In this document: positions 1 to 8,157 of the stretch, in pieces
Numbering within the stretch: the stretch's first letter is position 1
How the letters are laid out: each line of letters opens with the position of its first letter
Assembly: GCF_900128505.1 (NCBI RefSeq)
Contig: NZ_LT669941.1
Span: 1,359,727-1,423,726, forward strand
Length of the DNA stretch: 64,000 bases
Reading direction: 5' to 3'
From: Parabacteroides timonensis
GTDB lineage: Bacteria > Bacteroidota > Bacteroidia > Bacteroidales > Tannerellaceae
Made by a program: the position numbers and the translations under genes
The notes under the pieces: model-generated
Database searches by the model: none
What the model was told of the DNA's origin: nothing
The model's input: only the letters and a program-made list of their open reading frames with translations

Positions 1-385
1 TCGTACGGGCCAGTTGCAGATGGGCGGAGATCAATGTTCCTCCCGGAAGGATGAAAAATCCGTTATCTTCCATCTGCGCGGTCAGGGTATCGATCTGCTG
101 TTCGCAGAAAGACACCAGGTCTTCCGAAAGACTGTTCGGATTCTTATCACGGATAGCCGACGGGGTCGCTACATGCGACATAACCACCATCAGTTCCCGT
201 TGTATCTTACCCAAGACATCCTGCCATTCATGTTCAGGAGGCAATAAAGCCCGCACAATACCGATTTGTGCATTTACTTCATCGAGTGTACCGTTCGCTT
301 CGATACGAATATCATCTTTGTCTACCCGTTCGCCGCCGTGGATACCGGTACGGCCTTTATCTCCTCCTCTGGTATAAATTTTCAT
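1..385 (-). CDS. pduO: PduO-type cob(I)alamin adenosyltransferase, cut by window start
   Basis: This enzyme transfers the adenosyl group of ATP to cob(I)alamin to make adenosylcobalamin in the cytoplasm. The visible N-terminal 128 residues begin MKIYTRGGDKGRTGIHGG, the hallmark ATP-binding N-terminus of the PduO family, followed by the IEANGTLDEVNA segment; the rest of the roughly 180-residue protein lies outside the window. The ATG at 383-385 sits 1 base after the flotillin stop codon, so the gene is almost certainly the third gene of an nfeD-flotillin-pduO operon. It joins cbiA and the cobalamin riboswitch in this window as signs of B12 metabolism. The family call is firm; the gene is partial only because of the window edge. 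Confidence 0.93.
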   Translation of the reverse strand, partial: MKIYTRGGDKGRTGIHGGERVDKDDIRIEANGTLDEVNAQIGIVRALLPPEHEWQDVLGKIQRELMVVMSHVATPSAIRDKNPNSLSEDLVSFCEQQIDTLTAQMEDNGFFILPGGTLISAHLQLART

Positions 386-386
386 C

Positions 387-2015
387 TTACTTCTTCGTTG
401 TATCTTTCTTTTCTTCTTTTTCTTCCGGATGGATGATTCCTTTTACAGTATCACCGATAGGCAATTTATCCAATACGCCCAGACTCGGAGCCACTGTTTT
501 AACTAACTGATTCAGGAAATTACCGGTTGTACCCTGACCACCGTCAAAGACAGTAATATCACCCAGCTGCATATGTTCGAATGCTTTCACCTGCTCACCA
601 GCTATTTCTTTCCACTGATCCACCATCTTATACTGGATAGCGATAGCCGGATTCGATTCGGCAGCCTCAACCATCGCCTTGAAACCATCGGCTTCGGCAA
701 GCAACGATTTCTTTTTACCTTCGGCTTCGGCTTCCAGTTTCATCTGAATCGCACGAGCTTCGGCTTCGGCCTGTGCCAATGTTGCCTTTGCTTTCGCTTC
801 AGCTTCACGGATCATCTTTTCGGCAACCGCTTCAGCTTGCAGGATCGCTTCCTGACGGGCAATCTCGGCCGGCACGATCTTTTGTGCTTTCAGGGCAGAT
901 TCTACCTTTTTGGCTTTCGCTTCTTCTACCTCACGTTGTGCAATTTCGCGGGCAGCCTGTACAGAGGCTTCCGATTTGGCTGCTGCTTCACCGGCCTGTT
1001 TATTGGCTTCCGCCTGAGTTACGGCAAGTTCGGCATCCGACTTCGCCACTTCCTTGTTTGCTTCGTTTCGTCCTACGGCAGCTTTTCTTCCGGCATCGGC
1101 TTTCTTGATTTCCATATCGGAATTTAATTCTGCCACGCGGCTTTCCTTATCAGTGTTCGCTCTTTCGATATTGATATTCTTATCGGCTTCGGCACGGGCA
1201 ACCTGCGATTCCTTTTCTGCATTGGCTACGGCAACCTGTGCGATACGCTCCTTATCGGCATTAGCCACAGAAATTTCCTGTTGTTTCTTGGTTTCAGCAA
1301 TTGCAATATCCTGATCTTTGCGTGTCTCGGCAACAGTAGTTTCACGTTCACGAATCTGGTTGGCAATCTTGATGGCACCCAGCTTTTCCTGTTCTTCGAT
1401 ATTTGCCTGGGCTTCGTTCAAAGCCTTGCTTTCCGCTTCTTTACCGAGGTTGACGATATAGTTGGCGGCATCACGGATATCACTGATGTTGATGTTCATC
1501 AGGTAAAGACCGAATTTACGCAGCTCCGTATCGATATTGTCGCGTACCTTAGACAGGAATTTATCACGGTCGGAGTTCAGTTCCTCGATTGTCATGTCGG
1601 CGATAACCAGACGCATCTGACCGTACACAACATCGGTAATAAGATTCTGTTTATCTTCCGGTTGCAACCCCAACAGACGTTCGGCTGCATTCTGCATCAC
1701 TTCGGGGTCGGTACTGATCGCCACCGTAATGGTTGTCGGAACATCCACACGGATATTTTGGGCAGACAAGGCTCCGGTCAGTTTGCAGTCTATCTGAAGA
1801 GGTTTCATGGAAAGGAACTCATACCCCTGAATGATAGGCCAAACGAAAGCGGCACCACCATGATAAAGTTTAGCGGATTTCTCACCGGATGTCTTACCAT
1901 ACACTACCAGCACTTCATCACTCTTACATTTACGATACCGGGATAATATTCCGATAAAAGAAAGGATGACAACCACTACCAAAATGGCTACCATAATTAA
2001 CATTTCCTGTGTCAT
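387..2015 (-). CDS. Flotillin-like SPFH/band-7 membrane protein
   Basis: A 542-residue flotillin homologue. Residues about 5-27 form one hydrophobic membrane anchor (MLIMVAILVVVVILSFIGIL), followed by an SPFH/band-7 domain to about residue 200. A long Ala/Glu/Lys-rich coiled coil (about 200-440) with many EAEA-type repeats comes next, then a C-terminal tail ending in a lysine-rich stretch. Flotillins oligomerise on the inner membrane and organise membrane microdomains. The gene lies 19 bases downstream of an NfeD-like gene, the usual flotillin partner, and 1 base upstream of pduO. Large antisense open frames over the coiled-coil region are composition artefacts. Family assignment is strong; the specific cellular role is not shown by the sequence. 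Confidence 0.9.
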   Translation of the reverse strand: MTQEMLIMVAILVVVVILSFIGILSRYRKCKSDEVLVVYGKTSGEKSAKLYHGGAAFVWPIIQGYEFLSMKPLQIDCKLTGALSAQNIRVDVPTTITVAISTDPEVMQNAAERLLGLQPEDKQNLITDVVYGQMRLVIADMTIEELNSDRDKFLSKVRDNIDTELRKFGLYLMNINISDIRDAANYIVNLGKEAESKALNEAQANIEEQEKLGAIKIANQIRERETTVAETRKDQDIAIAETKKQQEISVANADKERIAQVAVANAEKESQVARAEADKNINIERANTDKESRVAELNSDMEIKKADAGRKAAVGRNEANKEVAKSDAELAVTQAEANKQAGEAAAKSEASVQAAREIAQREVEEAKAKKVESALKAQKIVPAEIARQEAILQAEAVAEKMIREAEAKAKATLAQAEAEARAIQMKLEAEAEGKKKSLLAEADGFKAMVEAAESNPAIAIQYKMVDQWKEIAGEQVKAFEHMQLGDITVFDGGQGTTGNFLNQLVKTVAPSLGVLDKLPIGDTVKGIIHPEEKEEKKDTTKK

Positions 2016-2034
2016 AACTTAATCCTTGAGTTTG

Positions 2035-2529
2035 TTATTGTATATAAATTGTTCCTGATTCTACTTTGCAGATAATCGTACGGTCTCCGGTCTGATACTT
2101 CTTTCCTTCCAGGGAACGAACTTCCACCTCACGCAAGGCTCCATTCTGAGCTACCTGCACGAAATAGCGAACACCGTCTTGTGCATAAATCGAACATTCA
2201 CGACCTACAAGGGCTTCCGTCTTCTCCGGTTTATTCTCTTTCTGAAGCTGATAGGCTTTTTTATAAAGGAACCATAAGACGAAAACGAATGCCAATCCGA
2301 TCAGTATACCGACCAGGAAAGTCGATATGGATGTACTTTTAGCAATATACATATACCAACCGAAGCCGATACAAAAATGGGTAAAACCTTTGAATGATAC
2401 GGCACTACTAAGATCTGCATCGATATCCGTATCTGTATCCAGGTCACCGAAAAAGATAGACATGATAAACTGTATCAGAAATATAGCTGAAGCAACTATT
2501 GCGATACCGAGAAAAATAGTATTGACCAT
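2035..2529 (-). CDS. NfeD-like membrane protein
   Basis: A 164-residue protein with an N-terminal membrane segment (about residues 5-27), an acidic Asp-rich stretch (DLDTDTDIDADL, about 29-40), two further hydrophobic segments (about 50-88) and a C-terminal beta-rich domain. The last part begins at TEALVGRECSIYAQDG and fits the NfeD OB-fold. NfeD proteins pair with SPFH/flotillin proteins and are thought to support their assembly. The flotillin gene follows at 19 bases, supporting the call. This is a short NfeD form without the ClpP-like protease domain found in long versions. Confidence 0.78.
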   Translation of the reverse strand: MVNTIFLGIAIVASAIFLIQFIMSIFFGDLDTDTDIDADLSSAVSFKGFTHFCIGFGWYMYIAKSTSISTFLVGILIGLAFVFVLWFLYKKAYQLQKENKPEKTEALVGRECSIYAQDGVRYFVQVAQNGALREVEVRSLEGKKYQTGDRTIICKVESGTIYIQ

Positions 2530-2599
2530 GGTATGAATTATTAGTGTTCACGAAAATAAGGATTATTTCGATAAAACCGGCATATATAATAAAAATATG

Positions 2600-2607
2600 T
2601 ATGTTTG
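2600..2607 (+). promoter_or_regulatory. -7 promoter element of the alkD-like gene
   Basis: TATGTTTG matches the Bacteroidota -7 consensus TAnnTTTG and lies 24 bases before the ATG at 2631. No clear -33 TTG is present at the usual spacing. Confidence 0.5.
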
Positions 2608-2630
2608 CAGTAAATTATTAAGACAACCTT

Positions 2631-3338
2631 ATGCAAACAATCATAGAAACAGTACAACAGGCACTCATTGAAAACATAGACGAAAAGACTCGTGACAATG
2701 CCCAGAACTTCTTCAAAGAAAAGATCCTGTATCATGGCGTAAAGGTTCCTCTTGTCAACAAGATCAGTAAAGAACTTTTCACGTCGATCAAAGAACTTCC
2801 TAAGAACGAAATCTTTTCTTTATGTGAAGCACTGTGGGAATCCGGTTATTCGGAGGAATCATACATTGCATGTAACTGGTCTTACTATATTCATACACAA
2901 TACCAACTGGAAGACTTCATCGTATTTGAAAAATGGGTAAACTCGTATGTCAACAATTGGGCATCCTGCGACACATTATGCAATCATACGGTCGGGACAT
3001 TCCTTGAAATGTATCCGGACTATATATCCCGGTTGAAAGAATGGGCACGGTCGGATAACCGCTGGACCAAACGTGCGGCTGCCGTTACCCTGATTATTCC
3101 TGCCAGGAAAGGGATGTTCCTGCAAGATATTTTCGAGATCGCAGATATTCTCCTTTACGACCCGGACGATCTGGTACAAAAAGGATATGGCTGGATGCTG
3201 AAAGCTGCCAGCGAAGCTCATCAGGAAGAGGTATTCGATTATGTGATGTCGAAAAAAGCAACTATGCCCCGTACCTCATTAAGATATGCCATCGAGAAGA
3301 TGCCCAAAGAACTGAAAGTACAGGCTATGGCTAAATAA
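2631..3338 (+). CDS. AlkD-like DNA alkylation repair protein
   Basis: A 235-residue all-helical protein of the DNA alkylation repair (AlkD/HEAT-repeat) family, which excises N3- and N7-alkylated bases without base flipping. Recognisable segments are LWESGYSEESYIACNW, the WVNSYVNNWASCDTLCNHTVG region (about residues 100-122) containing the family's conserved W/D positions, and RWTKRAAAVTLIIPARKG (about 144-161). A -7 type promoter element TATGTTTG at 2600-2607 gives a short leader. Its last 8 bases overlap the 3' end of the convergent cbiA gene, so the two transcripts are antisense at their ends. Function is assigned by family. Confidence 0.85.
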   Translation: MQTIIETVQQALIENIDEKTRDNAQNFFKEKILYHGVKVPLVNKISKELFTSIKELPKNEIFSLCEALWESGYSEESYIACNWSYYIHTQYQLEDFIVFEKWVNSYVNNWASCDTLCNHTVGTFLEMYPDYISRLKEWARSDNRWTKRAAAVTLIIPARKGMFLQDIFEIADILLYDPDDLVQKGYGWMLKAASEAHQEEVFDYVMSKKATMPRTSLRYAIEKMPKELKVQAMAK

Positions 3339-4662
3339 GTCCGTTCAAATAGTCTATAAACCATTTATTATTCGTATTGTCACCCCAATACAGGTGTGTA
3401 TAACCTGCCAGCACGTTCTTATACCTGTAAAGTGGAGTATCGACAGAGACTCCTTTTGCCGTTTGCGCGGTAGCAACTGATGCAAGATGTTCTTCGCAGG
3501 GCAAGACACGGGAATAATGAAATTCATGTCCTTTCATTGTATAGTCTTTATAATGTAAGGTACGATATCCCAGGCGAAGCTTCATCTGTTCCATAGTGGC
3601 CGACTGATTGAACAGGCCAACCATTGGGTAAATAGTTCCTTCTGTCGATCTTATCTCATTACATAAATACATCATTCCGCCACATTCCGCCAACAGCCTC
3701 CCTCCTGCTTCCACATATTGTCGGATTGACCGGAGCATTGACTGGTTGGAAGACAACTTAGACAAATATAATTCAGGATATCCTCCGGGTAAATAGACAA
3801 AATCAGACTCCGGCAATGTCGTATCTTTCAGAGGACTGAAAAAGGTAACTTTACCTAATCGATGCAACAACTGGATATTCTCTTCATAAGCAAAATTGAA
3901 AGCGGCATCCCTGGCAATCGATATTCTTAAGGAAGGCAGCGTACTTTCTCCTGATTGAGTAAGAAGATGGGAGGCCGAGGCATCAGGCTGATAAGCCGTC
4001 AGTTCCAAAAGCCGGTCTATATTGACATGCTTTTCCACCAAATCTGCTACACGATCGGCAAACGTATCGAAACAAAATGCCTCATCCAATGATAGACCTA
4101 AATGGCGACTGGGAATCTCTACATCCGCTTGTTTAGGAAGATATCCCAACGCTTCCACCCCGGCATCGAGACATGCTTGCTTCAGAAAAGAATAATGGTT
4201 CTCCGAAGCGACAAAATTGAAAACCGCACCAACCAGATTAAGTTCTTTATGGAAGTTTTTGAATCCATATAATAATGGAGCGACAGAGTAAGCCGTACTC
4301 TTTGCATTGACAATCAGTATGACCGGAATACCCAACAGACCTGCTATTTCAGCACTACTACCTTTCATTCCGTCGTATCCGTCAAAAAGCCCCATCACTC
4401 CTTCGGTCACTGCATAATCGGCTTCGGAAGTATAATGCCGATACAGTTCCTTTATATGTTGCTCCGACATCATGAAACTATCCAGATTTACAGAAGGAGA
4501 ACCGGCGGCCATCTTATGGTGGCGTGTATCGATATAATCCGGTCCGCACTTAAAGGGTCTGACTTCCCCTCCCCGGTTCTTCAATGCCCGAAGTAGTCCG
4601 AGTGTAAATGTTGTCTTTCCACTTCCCGAGGAAGCGGCTCCTATTAGAAGGTGCGATTTCAT
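3331..4662 (-). CDS. cbiA: Cobyrinate a,c-diamide synthase
   Basis: A 443-residue glutamine- and ATP-dependent amidotransferase that amidates the a and c carboxylates of cobyrinate (or the hydrogenobyrinate equivalent) in cobalamin synthesis. The N-terminal dethiobiotin-synthetase-like domain carries the P-loop GAASSGSGKTTFTLGLL (residues 7-23) and CGPDYIDTRHH. The C-terminal class I glutaminase-like domain has YLPGGYPELY and the nucleophile region LLAECGGMMYL (about 329-339), with a late conserved EFHYS. Upstream, panB is on the same strand, separated by 189 bases that hold a striking palindrome array. The 3' end overlaps the convergent alkD-like gene by 8 bases. With pduO and the riboswitch it indicates at least partial B12 synthesis or salvage. 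Confidence 0.93.
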   Translation of the reverse strand: MKSHLLIGAASSGSGKTTFTLGLLRALKNRGGEVRPFKCGPDYIDTRHHKMAAGSPSVNLDSFMMSEQHIKELYRHYTSEADYAVTEGVMGLFDGYDGMKGSSAEIAGLLGIPVILIVNAKSTAYSVAPLLYGFKNFHKELNLVGAVFNFVASENHYSFLKQACLDAGVEALGYLPKQADVEIPSRHLGLSLDEAFCFDTFADRVADLVEKHVNIDRLLELTAYQPDASASHLLTQSGESTLPSLRISIARDAAFNFAYEENIQLLHRLGKVTFFSPLKDTTLPESDFVYLPGGYPELYLSKLSSNQSMLRSIRQYVEAGGRLLAECGGMMYLCNEIRSTEGTIYPMVGLFNQSATMEQMKLRLGYRTLHYKDYTMKGHEFHYSRVLPCEEHLASVATAQTAKGVSVDTPLYRYKNVLAGYTHLYWGDNTNNKWFIDYLNGLI

Positions 4663-4717
4663 GATCTATAAGATGTTCATCAATAATAATGGAAAGGTTT
4701 TATGCTAAGCGAACGAT

Positions 4718-4801
4718 TCTGCCACTAGGATGGCAGAGTCCTGCCACCGTAATGGCAATGTTCTGCCATCCTAGTGGCAGACATTTGCCATCACGGTGGC
4801 A
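4718..4801. repeat. Four palindromes at exact 22-bp spacing (A-B-A'-B' array)
   Basis: Four 16-bp units of the form TGCCA-N6-TGGCA start at 4720, 4742, 4764 and 4786, exactly 22 bp apart. Unit 1 (core ACTAGGAT) is the perfect reverse complement of unit 3 (ATCCTAGT), extendable to 20 bp (4718-4737 against 4762-4781). Unit 2 is the reverse complement of unit 4 with one mismatch. The array lies between panB (upstream) and cbiA (downstream). Periodicity of two helical turns suits protein binding on one face; as RNA it could fold into alternative hairpins. It has only four units and no unique spacers, so it is not a CRISPR. Confidence 0.9.
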
Positions 4802-4851
4802 AAACAGAACCAACAGTACGAAACACGTACTTCTTATAAGTTCAATCAGTA

Positions 4852-5679
4852 TTAATACTGCTCTTTTTCGTTCGGGAAATCCTGCGTCTTCACATCCTCG
4901 ATGTAAGCCTGTACGGCACGAGTGATCTCTTCGCCGATATTAGCATATCTACGAAGGAAGCGCGGAGAGAATCCCATGTTGATACCCAGCATATCATGCA
5001 TAACCAAAACCTGGCCGTCTACACCTCCACCGGCACCGATGCCGATAATAGGAATAGTCAGCTCAGAAGCGACACGTGCTGCCAACTCTGCCGGAATCTT
5101 TTCCAACACGATGGCAAAACAGCCGATCTCTTCCAAAAGGTGAGCATCGTCAATCAGCTTCTGTGCTTCAGCTTCTTCACGGGCACGAACTGTATAAGTA
5201 CCGAATTTATTGATAGACTGCGGAGTCAAACCCAAATGTCCCATTATAGGTATACCTGCACAAAGGATGCGTTCAATAGATTCTCTTATTTCACTTCCTC
5301 CCTCCAGTTTAATACAATCGGCATGTGTTTCCTTCATGACACGGATAGCGGAAGCCAAAGCCTCTTTCGAATTACCCTGATAGGTACCGAAAGGCAGGTC
5401 TACTACTACCAACGCACGATTAACGGCTTTCATAACAGATTTACCATGATAAATCATTTGGTCCAGTGTTATAGGAAGCGTTGTTACATTTCCGGCCATC
5501 ACATTCGATGCAGAATCGCCGACCAGGATAACATCCATACCTGCCTGATCGATCAGTTTAGCCATTGAATAATCGTAAGCTGTCAACATGGATATTTTTT
5601 CTCCACGTTGTTTCATTTCCATCAGGCGATGTGTAGTCACCTTTCTTGTATCATCTAAATCCCTCTTTGCAACTGACAT
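4852..5679 (-). CDS. panB: Ketopantoate hydroxymethyltransferase
   Basis: 3-Methyl-2-oxobutanoate hydroxymethyltransferase, which transfers a hydroxymethyl group from 5,10-methylene-tetrahydrofolate to alpha-ketoisovalerate in pantothenate/CoA synthesis. The 275 residues cover the whole TIM-barrel family: MLTAYDYSMAKLIDQAGMDVILVGDS (about 36-61, Mg-binding Asp-Ser), GHLGLTPQSINKFG (about 147-160), IVLEKIPAELA (catalytic Glu) and IGIGAGGGVDGQVLVMHDMLG. The start at 5679 is backed by an upstream promoter at 5708-5736. The nearest downstream same-strand gene is cbiA, beyond the 22-bp palindrome array. Confidence 0.97.
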   Translation of the reverse strand: MSVAKRDLDDTRKVTTHRLMEMKQRGEKISMLTAYDYSMAKLIDQAGMDVILVGDSASNVMAGNVTTLPITLDQMIYHGKSVMKAVNRALVVVDLPFGTYQGNSKEALASAIRVMKETHADCIKLEGGSEIRESIERILCAGIPIMGHLGLTPQSINKFGTYTVRAREEAEAQKLIDDAHLLEEIGCFAIVLEKIPAELAARVASELTIPIIGIGAGGGVDGQVLVMHDMLGINMGFSPRFLRRYANIGEEITRAVQAYIEDVKTQDFPNEKEQY

Positions 5680-5707
5680 AATGCTTTTTTGTTAATTGTT
5701 ACGGCGG

Positions 5708-5736
5708 CAAAGTTAAGGATATTCTGTAATAAGCAA
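5708..5736 (-). promoter_or_regulatory. panB promoter
   Basis: On the minus strand TTG (5734-5736) is followed after 18 bases by TAACTTTG (5708-5715), matching the Bacteroidota -33/-7 promoter pattern. It lies 29 bases upstream of the panB ATG. Confidence 0.7.
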
Positions 5737-5784
5737 GACAAACAATAAAATATTTATGTCGTACAACATATGTTTATTTTTGTT

Positions 5785-5792
5785 TATCTTTG
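5785..5792 (+). promoter_or_regulatory. -7 element of the outer-membrane barrel gene
   Basis: TATCTTTG matches TAnnTTTG. It lies inside the longer open frame, so the ATG at 5830 is the better start. Confidence 0.55.
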
Positions 5793-5829
5793 CGCCCGTT
5801 TACATTTAACGTTTAAAATACAAGCAAAG

Positions 5830-6345
5830 ATGAAAAAGTTGATTTTTACTTTGGTGGTTGCATTTATGGCAATCGTCAGTGCTGATGCACAGGTTTATGT
5901 AGGTGGTTCTTTCAATCTGACTCACGACAAGAACGCAGATGTCACCAATTTTACTATCGCCCCTGAAGTCGGTTATAACCTGAACAAGACCTGGGCTATC
6001 GCTGCAGAAATCGGTTATACTCATTTCAAGAATGGCGAGTTAAAGGCTAACGCATTCAATTTTGCTCCTTATGCACGTTTCTCTTTCTTTGAAAAAGGTA
6101 TTGTCCGTTTATTCGTGGATGGTGGTGTTGGTGTTTCTACTTATAAAAAAGAAAGCAACGACAGTGTCAACGGCTTTGAAATCGGTATTAAGCCGGGTAT
6201 CGCTCTTGAGATATGCAAGAACCTTACATTCGTTACTAAATACGGATTTGCAGGTTACCGCGATGATTACAAATATGGCAACAGTACATCCGGTATCAGC
6301 TTGAGTTCTGAAGACCTGACATTCGGTTTCCACTACGAATTTTAA
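5830..6345 (+). CDS. Small outer-membrane beta-barrel protein
   Basis: A 171-residue exported protein with a clear signal peptide (MKKLIFTLVVAFMAIVSADA, then Q). The rest alternates short beta strands and turns ending in LTFGFHYEF, an aromatic C-terminus typical of outer-membrane barrels of the OmpA-N/OmpW-like porin class. The frame is open 60 bases further upstream, but the ATG at 5830 gives the signal peptide at the true N-terminus and follows a TATCTTTG -7 element at 5785-5792. It stands alone between panB and a GNAT gene. No specific ligand or role can be inferred. Confidence 0.8.
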   Translation: MKKLIFTLVVAFMAIVSADAQVYVGGSFNLTHDKNADVTNFTIAPEVGYNLNKTWAIAAEIGYTHFKNGELKANAFNFAPYARFSFFEKGIVRLFVDGGVGVSTYKKESNDSVNGFEIGIKPGIALEICKNLTFVTKYGFAGYRDDYKYGNSTSGISLSSEDLTFGFHYEF

Positions 6346-6474
6346 TCGATCAAGTAACTACGGAAGATGTGTCAAAATAAATAAACCGGACGCAGATGTC
6401 GTCTTTTTGGCACATCCTCCTTCTTCCCTCCCCCTACTTCTTCAAAAAATATCCGATTGCCCGAAATATATCAT

Positions 6475-6482
6475 TATATTTG
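6475..6482 (+). promoter_or_regulatory. -7 element of the tandem GNAT gene
   Basis: TATATTTG lies 24 bases before the ATG at 6507 and downstream of the in-frame start at 6396, deciding the start. Confidence 0.55.
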
Positions 6483-6506
6483 CATCTGCTGAAATATAAG
6501 TATACT

Positions 6507-7583
6507 ATGGACAACAGGAAAATCGCTTCAGACTTACTATTCAGAAAAGCTGAAGAAACAGATATCGAACGTATCTGGGTTATTATCGGACAAGCAAAAG
6601 AACAAATGCGCCGGCTCAACAGCCACCAATGGGACGAAAGCTATCCGGCTCTCGAAACGATCAGTCAAGACATTAAGACCGGCAACGGTTATGTCTTCTG
6701 CAAAGGAAATAAAGTGGTTGCATACGGTGTTATCTCTTTTGACGGAGAACCTGTCTATAAGGATATCGATGGAAAATGGACGAATGAATTACCTTATATG
6801 ATTGTCCATCGTTTGGCTGTTGCCGACGAAATGAAACGTCAGGGAATGGCTAAACGTTTTATGCAGGAAGCTGAAGAGGTCAGTCGTCAGAAAGGAATCT
6901 ATAACTTTCGCGTCGACACAAATTATGACAATGAATATATGCTTCACCTGATCGATTCGCTGGGATTCCAATATACAGGAGAAGTTCGTTACAGAGGCAA
7001 TAATATAAGGAAAGCATTCGAGAAATGTATTTATCCTCATGTCTCGTCTTTCGGTGTTCCGGGTTATACCATCCGTGAAGCTATTTACGAAGATGCCGGA
7101 ATCATTTTCGATGCAATAGATAAAAATCGTGACGACTTACGGACCTGGCTACCTTTTGTCGATGGCCTGAAAAGTGTTAGCGATGAACAAGCCTTCCTTT
7201 CATCTTCGTTACAGGTTCCGTATGAAGAACGGGATATCGTCTATATGATTGAGAAAGGGAAAAGTATTTGCGGACTGATCGGTTTTCATTTCTCAGACCG
7301 TGCCAACCATCGTACGGAAATAGGTTATTGGCTACTTCCTGAATACAGAGGAAAAGGTCTTGTTACCAGGGCCGTACATCATTTATGCCTGTTAGCTCTC
7401 TGTGAAAAAGGATTCAATCGTATTCAAATAAGATGTGCCATAGGCAATACAGCCAGCAATGCCATTCCCCAACGCTTAGGATTCAAACAAGAAGGAACGG
7501 AACGCGACGGTGAACTTTTAATAAACGGTGAATACACAGATATTAATGTATATAGCCTTTTGAAAAAGGATATTGCAGAATAA
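6507..7583 (+). CDS. Tandem GNAT acetyltransferase
   Basis: A 358-residue protein with two GNAT N-acetyltransferase domains in one chain. The first (about residues 1-165) has the acetyl-CoA motif VHRLAVADEMKRQGMAKRFM and ends at VRYRGNNIRKAFEKCI. The second (about 175-358) resembles RimJ/RimL-type enzymes, with TEIGYWLLPEYRGKGLVTRAV and RIQIRCAIGNTASNAIPQRLGF. The frame extends to 6396, but TATATTTG at 6475-6482 is a good -7 element, so the ATG at 6507 is chosen. Substrates are unknown; the first half resembles small-molecule GNATs, the second ribosomal-protein acetylases. AlaX-like hydrolase follows 31 bases later and may be co-transcribed. Confidence 0.82.
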   Translation: MDNRKIASDLLFRKAEETDIERIWVIIGQAKEQMRRLNSHQWDESYPALETISQDIKTGNGYVFCKGNKVVAYGVISFDGEPVYKDIDGKWTNELPYMIVHRLAVADEMKRQGMAKRFMQEAEEVSRQKGIYNFRVDTNYDNEYMLHLIDSLGFQYTGEVRYRGNNIRKAFEKCIYPHVSSFGVPGYTIREAIYEDAGIIFDAIDKNRDDLRTWLPFVDGLKSVSDEQAFLSSSLQVPYEERDIVYMIEKGKSICGLIGFHFSDRANHRTEIGYWLLPEYRGKGLVTRAVHHLCLLALCEKGFNRIQIRCAIGNTASNAIPQRLGFKQEGTERDGELLINGEYTDINVYSLLKKDIAE

Positions 7584-7614
7584 ATAATCAAAAACAGAGA
7601 TATTCAATTTATTT

Positions 7615-8082
7615 ATGGAACAAGAAATTCAATTAAACGATCACAACAAAGCCGAGTATCCACCTATGCACACGGCCGAGCATATTCTTAACCAGACGAT
7701 GGTACGGATGTTCGGTTGTCCCCGTTCCAGGAACGCCCATATAGAAAGAAAAAAGAGCAAGTGCGATTATGAATTGTCAGAAGCGCCTACTGCTGAAATG
7801 ATGGCAGAAGTAGAACGACGGATAAACGAAGTGATAGATCAACATCTACCTGTAACAGTCGACTTTATCCCGAAATCGGAAGCCGGTGCCATTGTCGATC
7901 TCAGCAAATTACCGGAAGATGCCAGCGATACACTACGCATCGTTCGTGTTGGAGATTACGATACTTGTGCATGCATTGGCGCCCACGTCGGCAATACCTC
8001 CGAAATTGGACGGTTCAAACTGCTTAACTATGATTATGCAGACGGAAGATTACGCCTGCGCTTTAAGCTGGAAGCCGTATAA
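7615..8082 (+). CDS. AlaX-like tRNA editing/second additional domain protein
   Basis: A 155-residue stand-alone homologue of the threonyl/alanyl-tRNA synthetase second additional domain (SAD). The Zn-binding HTAEHIL (HxxxH, about residues 20-26) and the later DTCACIGAHVGNTSEIG (CxxxH, about 119-135) form the usual metal site. AlaX-type proteins hydrolyse mischarged Ser- or Gly-tRNAAla in trans. The length matches the minimal SAD-only type without the alanyl-tRNA synthetase beta-barrel domain. It follows the GNAT gene by 31 bases and ends before a strong terminator. The family is clear, while the mischarged substrate is inferred. Confidence 0.83.
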   Translation: MEQEIQLNDHNKAEYPPMHTAEHILNQTMVRMFGCPRSRNAHIERKKSKCDYELSEAPTAEMMAEVERRINEVIDQHLPVTVDFIPKSEAGAIVDLSKLPEDASDTLRIVRVGDYDTCACIGAHVGNTSEIGRFKLLNYDYADGRLRLRFKLEAV

Positions 8083-8108
8083 CCAAAAGATAGATATACA
8101 GAATAAAG

Positions 8109-8146
8109 AAAGGCTCTCATCCCGACATCGGATAAGAGCCTTTTCT
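8109..8146 (+). terminator. Terminator after the AlaX-like gene
   Basis: A 13-bp stem (AAGGCTCTCATCC / GGATAAGAGCCTT, one mismatch) around a 7-base loop is followed by TTTT. It separates the rightward GNAT-AlaX pair from the convergent ABC cassette. Confidence 0.8.
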
Positions 8147-8157
8147 AATTTATCAAA

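Noticed and set aside
573..1946. Long open frames on the plus strand (573-1127 and 1281-1946)
   Set aside because: They are antisense to the coiled-coil repeats of the flotillin gene and have unnatural Phe/Leu/Gly-rich composition with no family resemblance.
4718..4801. CRISPR array
   Set aside because: Only four units of 16 bp with 6-bp spacers, alternating orientation, and no cas genes.
4689..4925. 78-codon frame over the palindrome array
   Set aside because: It consists largely of the repeats and runs into antisense panB; no coding character.
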